From positions 18,818-82,817 of the forward strand of contig CAYVWR010000014.1 in NCBI GenBank assembly GCA_964455525.1: DNA of 64,000 bases, written 5' to 3'. This document shows, piece after piece, positions 61,312 to 64,000 of the stretch. Made by a program: the position numbers and the translations under genes. This DNA is from JAFDZV01 sp964455525 (GTDB lineage Bacteria; Bacteroidota; Ignavibacteria; OLB7). A model generated the notes under the pieces. The model ran no database searches. It saw only the letters and a list, made by a program, of their open reading frames with translations, and was not told the origin of the DNA. Position 1 is the first letter of the stretch; each line of letters starts with the position of its first letter.

Positions 61312-62403
61312 TTACAGCACAGCAGCCCCTTCAAGGCGCGAGGTACGCCCCAGCAGCCAGAGGTCCGCAATCACCATCAAGGCCATCGCCTCAACCACCG
61401 GCACCGCACGTATCACAATGGATGGATCGTGGCGGCCCTGCACCGCGTGGGGCACAACCGTGCCGCCAGATGCACCATGCTGCTGCCTCAGTGCGATGGA
61501 TGACGGAGGCTTGAACGCAACACGAAATAGCACCGGCATACCGTTGGAGATCCCTCCCTGGATGCCGCCCGAGTTGTTGGTGGCGGTACGAAGCGCTCCC
61601 CCATCCTCGATAAACGGATCGTTGTTGGACGCCCCCTGCCGAGCTGCGGCCTCGAATCCGGCTCCCACCTCGAACCCCGTCGCACCGTTGATCGACATCA
61701 TGGCCGCTGCCAGGCGCGCGCTCAACTTATCGTAGATCGGCTCTCCCAGCCCCGCCGGAACGCCCTTCATCTCCACCGAAACGATCCCGCCGGTGGAATC
61801 CCCCTCTCTCTGCAATTTCTCCAGATACGCGGCCATCTCCGGCTCTACGGCGGGATCATCGCAGCGAACCGGGGACTCGTAAATCCGTAGGGCGCTCATC
61901 TCCGCGATCGAGCGTGCCACGATCGGCCCAAGCCGCGTCACCGCAGTAGAAATGTTTATACCGGTTGCCGAGCCGAGCACCATCCGGGCAACCGCACCTC
62001 CGATCACCCGCGCCAGCGTCTCGCGTGCAGATGAACGGCCCCCTCCCCGGTGATCGCGCAGGCCGTACTTGGCCGTGTAGGTATAATCGGCGTGGGATGG
62101 ACGATAGAGATCCTTCAGGGCGGAGTAGTCTTTGGAGCGCTGATCGGTATTACGCACAAGCACGGCAATCGGGGCGCCGGTTGTATGCCCCTCGAAAACG
62201 CCGCTGAGCACTTCCGGCTCGTCGGCTTCGTTGCGTGCAGTGGTAAGCGCCTGCCCCGGCCGCCGCCGCGCCAGATCGCGCCGGAGCAGATCATGATCGA
62301 ATCGGACACCGGCCGGGCACCCATCAATGACGGCGCCCACGGCTGCGCCATGCGACTCGCCGAACGTTGTCAGACGAAATATGGAACCGAAGGAATTGGC
62401 CAC
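61312..62403 (-). CDS. aroC: chorismate synthase
   Basis: AroC converts 5-enolpyruvylshikimate-3-phosphate to chorismate using reduced FMN. The sequence from GTG 62403 is 363 residues and starts MANSFGSIFRLTTFGESHG, matching the family start. It contains RRRPGQALTTARNE, ARETLARVIGGAVAR, and the closing NNSGGIQGGISNG and RHDPSIVIRAVPVVEAM, all signatures. No ATG fits: the open frame upstream is not family-like, so GTG is chosen. It is last in a minus-strand aroB-aroQ-aroC set, 125 bases after aroQ. Confidence 0.96.
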   Translation of the reverse strand: MANSFGSIFRLTTFGESHGAAVGAVIDGCPAGVRFDHDLLRRDLARRRPGQALTTARNEADEPEVLSGVFEGHTTGAPIAVLVRNTDQRSKDYSALKDLYRPSHADYTYTAKYGLRDHRGGGRSSARETLARVIGGAVARMVLGSATGINISTAVTRLGPIVARSIAEMSALRIYESPVRCDDPAVEPEMAAYLEKLQREGDSTGGIVSVEMKGVPAGLGEPIYDKLSARLAAAMMSINGATGFEVGAGFEAAARQGASNNDPFIEDGGALRTATNNSGGIQGGISNGMPVLFRVAFKPPSSIALRQQHGASGGTVVPHAVQGRHDPSIVIRAVPVVEAMALMVIADLWLLGRTSRLEGAAVL

Positions 62404-62528
62404 GGTATTGTTCGATTTGCAATCATAACCGGAACTCGCGTGCAAAGACGCAGAGAAGAAAGATATGGACCCAAAGCGTTGTTTGCGCCCTTGCGCACAC
62501 CCCTTCCGAGGTCCGCGTATCCGCCGCC

Positions 62529-62963
62529 TTAGGCGCTCTCGGCCAGCAGGCGTACCGCCGCCACATATCCACGCCAGCCGAACCCTTCGATACGCCCTCT
62601 GCACACCGCAGCAACCACCGAGCGCTCGCGGAACGGTTCACGCGCATGGATATTCGATAGATGGACCTCTACCACTGGGATCTCTATGGCGGCAATGGCA
62701 TCACGGATGGCAATGGAGTAATGGGTATAAGCGCCAGGGTTTATCACGACGGCATCGGCAGCACGCTCAAAACGGGCCGCATGCAGAGCATTGATGATAT
62801 CCCCCTCACTGTTCGATTGAAAGAACTCCAGATCCACCCCAAGTGTCCCGGTCAGTTCACGAACCTTCTGTTCGATATCCTCCAGCGTATCGGTGCCATA
62901 CACCGATGGCTCACGCCGACCGAGCAGGTTCAGGTTCGGCCCATTGATTACCGTGATCTTCAT
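62529..62963 (-). CDS. aroQ: 3-dehydroquinate dehydratase, type II
   Basis: This small dodecameric enzyme removes water from 3-dehydroquinate. The 144-residue sequence has INGPNLNLLGRREPSVYG with catalytic Tyr22, FFQSNSEGDIINALH, INPGAYTHYSIAIRDAI and VVEVHLSNIHAREPFR with catalytic His101. Length is typical. Its ATG overlaps the aroB stop by 4 bases, so the pair is coupled. Confidence 0.97.
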   Translation of the reverse strand: MKITVINGPNLNLLGRREPSVYGTDTLEDIEQKVRELTGTLGVDLEFFQSNSEGDIINALHAARFERAADAVVINPGAYTHYSIAIRDAIAAIEIPVVEVHLSNIHAREPFRERSVVAAVCRGRIEGFGWRGYVAAVRLLAESA

Positions 62964-64000
62964 ATGCCTTGATGATGTTCAGCGACCAGCGTAAACGCAC
63001 GCTCCATCGCGCCGAGTACCGATGCATGGTCGGTGGTTGTATGGATCTGCACTCCGGTCTCCTCCGCTGGCAGAACAAATCGAAGCCCGCTGGCAGATCG
63101 CTTCTTATCCCCCTCCATCGCCCGTAGGATCATCGGAAGATCATGGGAGCGCCCGCTCGGGCGGGTAAACGGAAGCGCACGTTGCACGATCCATTCCCAC
63201 CGATCGGCGCTGAGCATCCCAAGATTCAGGGCCAGATCGGCAGCAGCAACCAGACCAAAGGCAACGGCCTCGCCATGAGCGTAACATCCCGGCTCGGCCG
63301 CCTCCAATGCATGGCCGAAGGTATGGCCCAGATTCAGCGAAACCCGCACCGACGATTCCAGCGTATCACGCTCCACAACATCCAGCTTTGCGCGAATGCT
63401 CAGACGAATCACCTCCTCCATATTCTCCGGGATCTCGCCGAGGCGAATCGCCGGGGCCGCCGCCTCCACAGCATCGGCCAGCTCCGCCGAATTAGCAATC
63501 CCCATCTTCAGCGACTCCACAAAGCCTGAACGAAGCTCCCGTACCGGAAGCGTACGGAGAAATCCGGGCCACACAAGCACATCCGAAGGCTGGCGGAAGG
63601 TGCCGAGCAGATTTCTGATGCCGCCCGCGTTCACTGCCGTTTTGCCGCCGATCGCGGCATCGACCTGTGCAAGCAACGTTGTCGGGATATAGATCGCACG
63701 CACGCCACGCATATAGATCGAGGCAAGGAAACCTGCCAGATCGGTGACAACGCCGCCACCACATCCAACAACGATGCACTCCCGTGTACAACCAGCAGCC
63801 GCCATCCCGGAGGCCAGATCATCCACGACCTTCAACCGTTTTTCTCCCTCTGCTGCATCCACCGTCAGCAGCAGGTGGCGTCCGCCGCCATCTGCCAGAT
63901 AATCGCCAACGTAGTCTGCGATAGTTCTATCGGCAACGATGCAAAGCTGGCGATCGCCAGCAAGCCGGTCCAGATCGCGCAGCAGCACAAAGAGCGAGCG
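62960..64000 (-). CDS. aroB: 3-dehydroquinate synthase (5' end beyond window)
   Basis: AroB makes 3-dehydroquinate from DAHP, the second step of the shikimate pathway. The visible 346 codons include the NAD/metal motifs VGCGGGVVTDLAGFLASIYM, TLLAQVDAAIGGKTAVNAGG and LNLGHTFGHALEAAEPG. The frame is open to the window edge. A GTG at 63988 exists, but the first beta strands of the family are not all present, so the gene most likely begins outside the window. It overlaps aroQ by 4 bases. Confidence 0.96.
   Translation of the reverse strand, partial: RSLFVLLRDLDRLAGDRQLCIVADRTIADYVGDYLADGGGRHLLLTVDAAEGEKRLKVVDDLASGMAAAGCTRECIVVGCGGGVVTDLAGFLASIYMRGVRAIYIPTTLLAQVDAAIGGKTAVNAGGIRNLLGTFRQPSDVLVWPGFLRTLPVRELRSGFVESLKMGIANSAELADAVEAAAPAIRLGEIPENMEEVIRLSIRAKLDVVERDTLESSVRVSLNLGHTFGHALEAAEPGCYAHGEAVAFGLVAAADLALNLGMLSADRWEWIVQRALPFTRPSGRSHDLPMILRAMEGDKKRSASGLRFVLPAEETGVQIHTTTDHASVLGAMERAFTLVAEHHQGI

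Overview
The window looks like chromosomal DNA of a GC-rich, aerobic, Gram-negative bacterium of the Bacteroidota/Chlorobiota (FCB) group. A Kapabacteria- or Ignavibacteria-like lineage fits best, but that is inference. The reasons are: three large secreted proteins with type IX secretion (T9SS) C-terminal sorting domains; a PorQ-like T9SS component; several TAnnTTTG promoter elements upstream of genes, one with a TTTG 20 bases upstream (the Bacteroidota pattern); a DUF3098-like protein; and a full cytochrome c oxidase cluster with heme A synthesis. I see no rRNA, tRNA, insertion sequence or CRISPR array.

Layout. 1-1063: the end of a probable heparinase-like gene, an overlapping truncated nitrilase fragment, and an acidic secreted protein. 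1236-5999: a polysaccharide flippase, recA, a di-heme peroxidase and the first of two paralogous small secreted proteins; the second is at 6522-6923. 6924-8050 is a stretch without recognisable genes. 8050-11881: a cluster of phage-tail-collar (microcystin-dependent-protein type) genes, with two intact copies, two decayed copies, a GNAT acetyltransferase and a DUF6916-like protein. 11996-16555: a 1519-residue secreted repeat protein. 17103-19927: two M16 peptidase subunits. 20607-29941: two tandem VWA/WD40-type/T9SS-sorted proteins, then a small membrane protein and PorQ. 30126-39016 (minus strand): cytochrome oxidase genes ctaC-ctaD-ctaA-ctaB-orf-ctaE, Sco and a DUF420 protein, preceded by two cupredoxin-like lipoproteins flanking a small CxxC membrane protein. 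39490-41665: a PfkB kinase overlapping hutI. 41842-46780: DUF3098-like protein, FecCD-type permease, obgE and a large protein of unknown function. 46981-52256: a D-Ala-D-Ala carboxypeptidase and a BNR/T9SS protein. 52529-57679: dnaA, divergent from rpmH-rnpA-yidD-yidC, the usual replication-origin neighbourhood. 58119-61160: a DUF4397 lipoprotein and asd. 61312-64000: aroC, aroQ and aroB (truncated by the window edge).

How it fits together. The oxidase cluster holds catalytic subunits, both heme A synthesis enzymes and a copper chaperone. The neighbouring lipoproteins carry a His...Cys-x2-His-x2-Met pattern and may be periplasmic copper proteins serving it. PorQ sits beside two proteins that should themselves be T9SS cargo. 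The most unusual region is 8050-16555: a tail-collar gene family caught in the process of duplication and decay, next to a giant phage-fibre-like repeat protein, with no other phage genes in sight.
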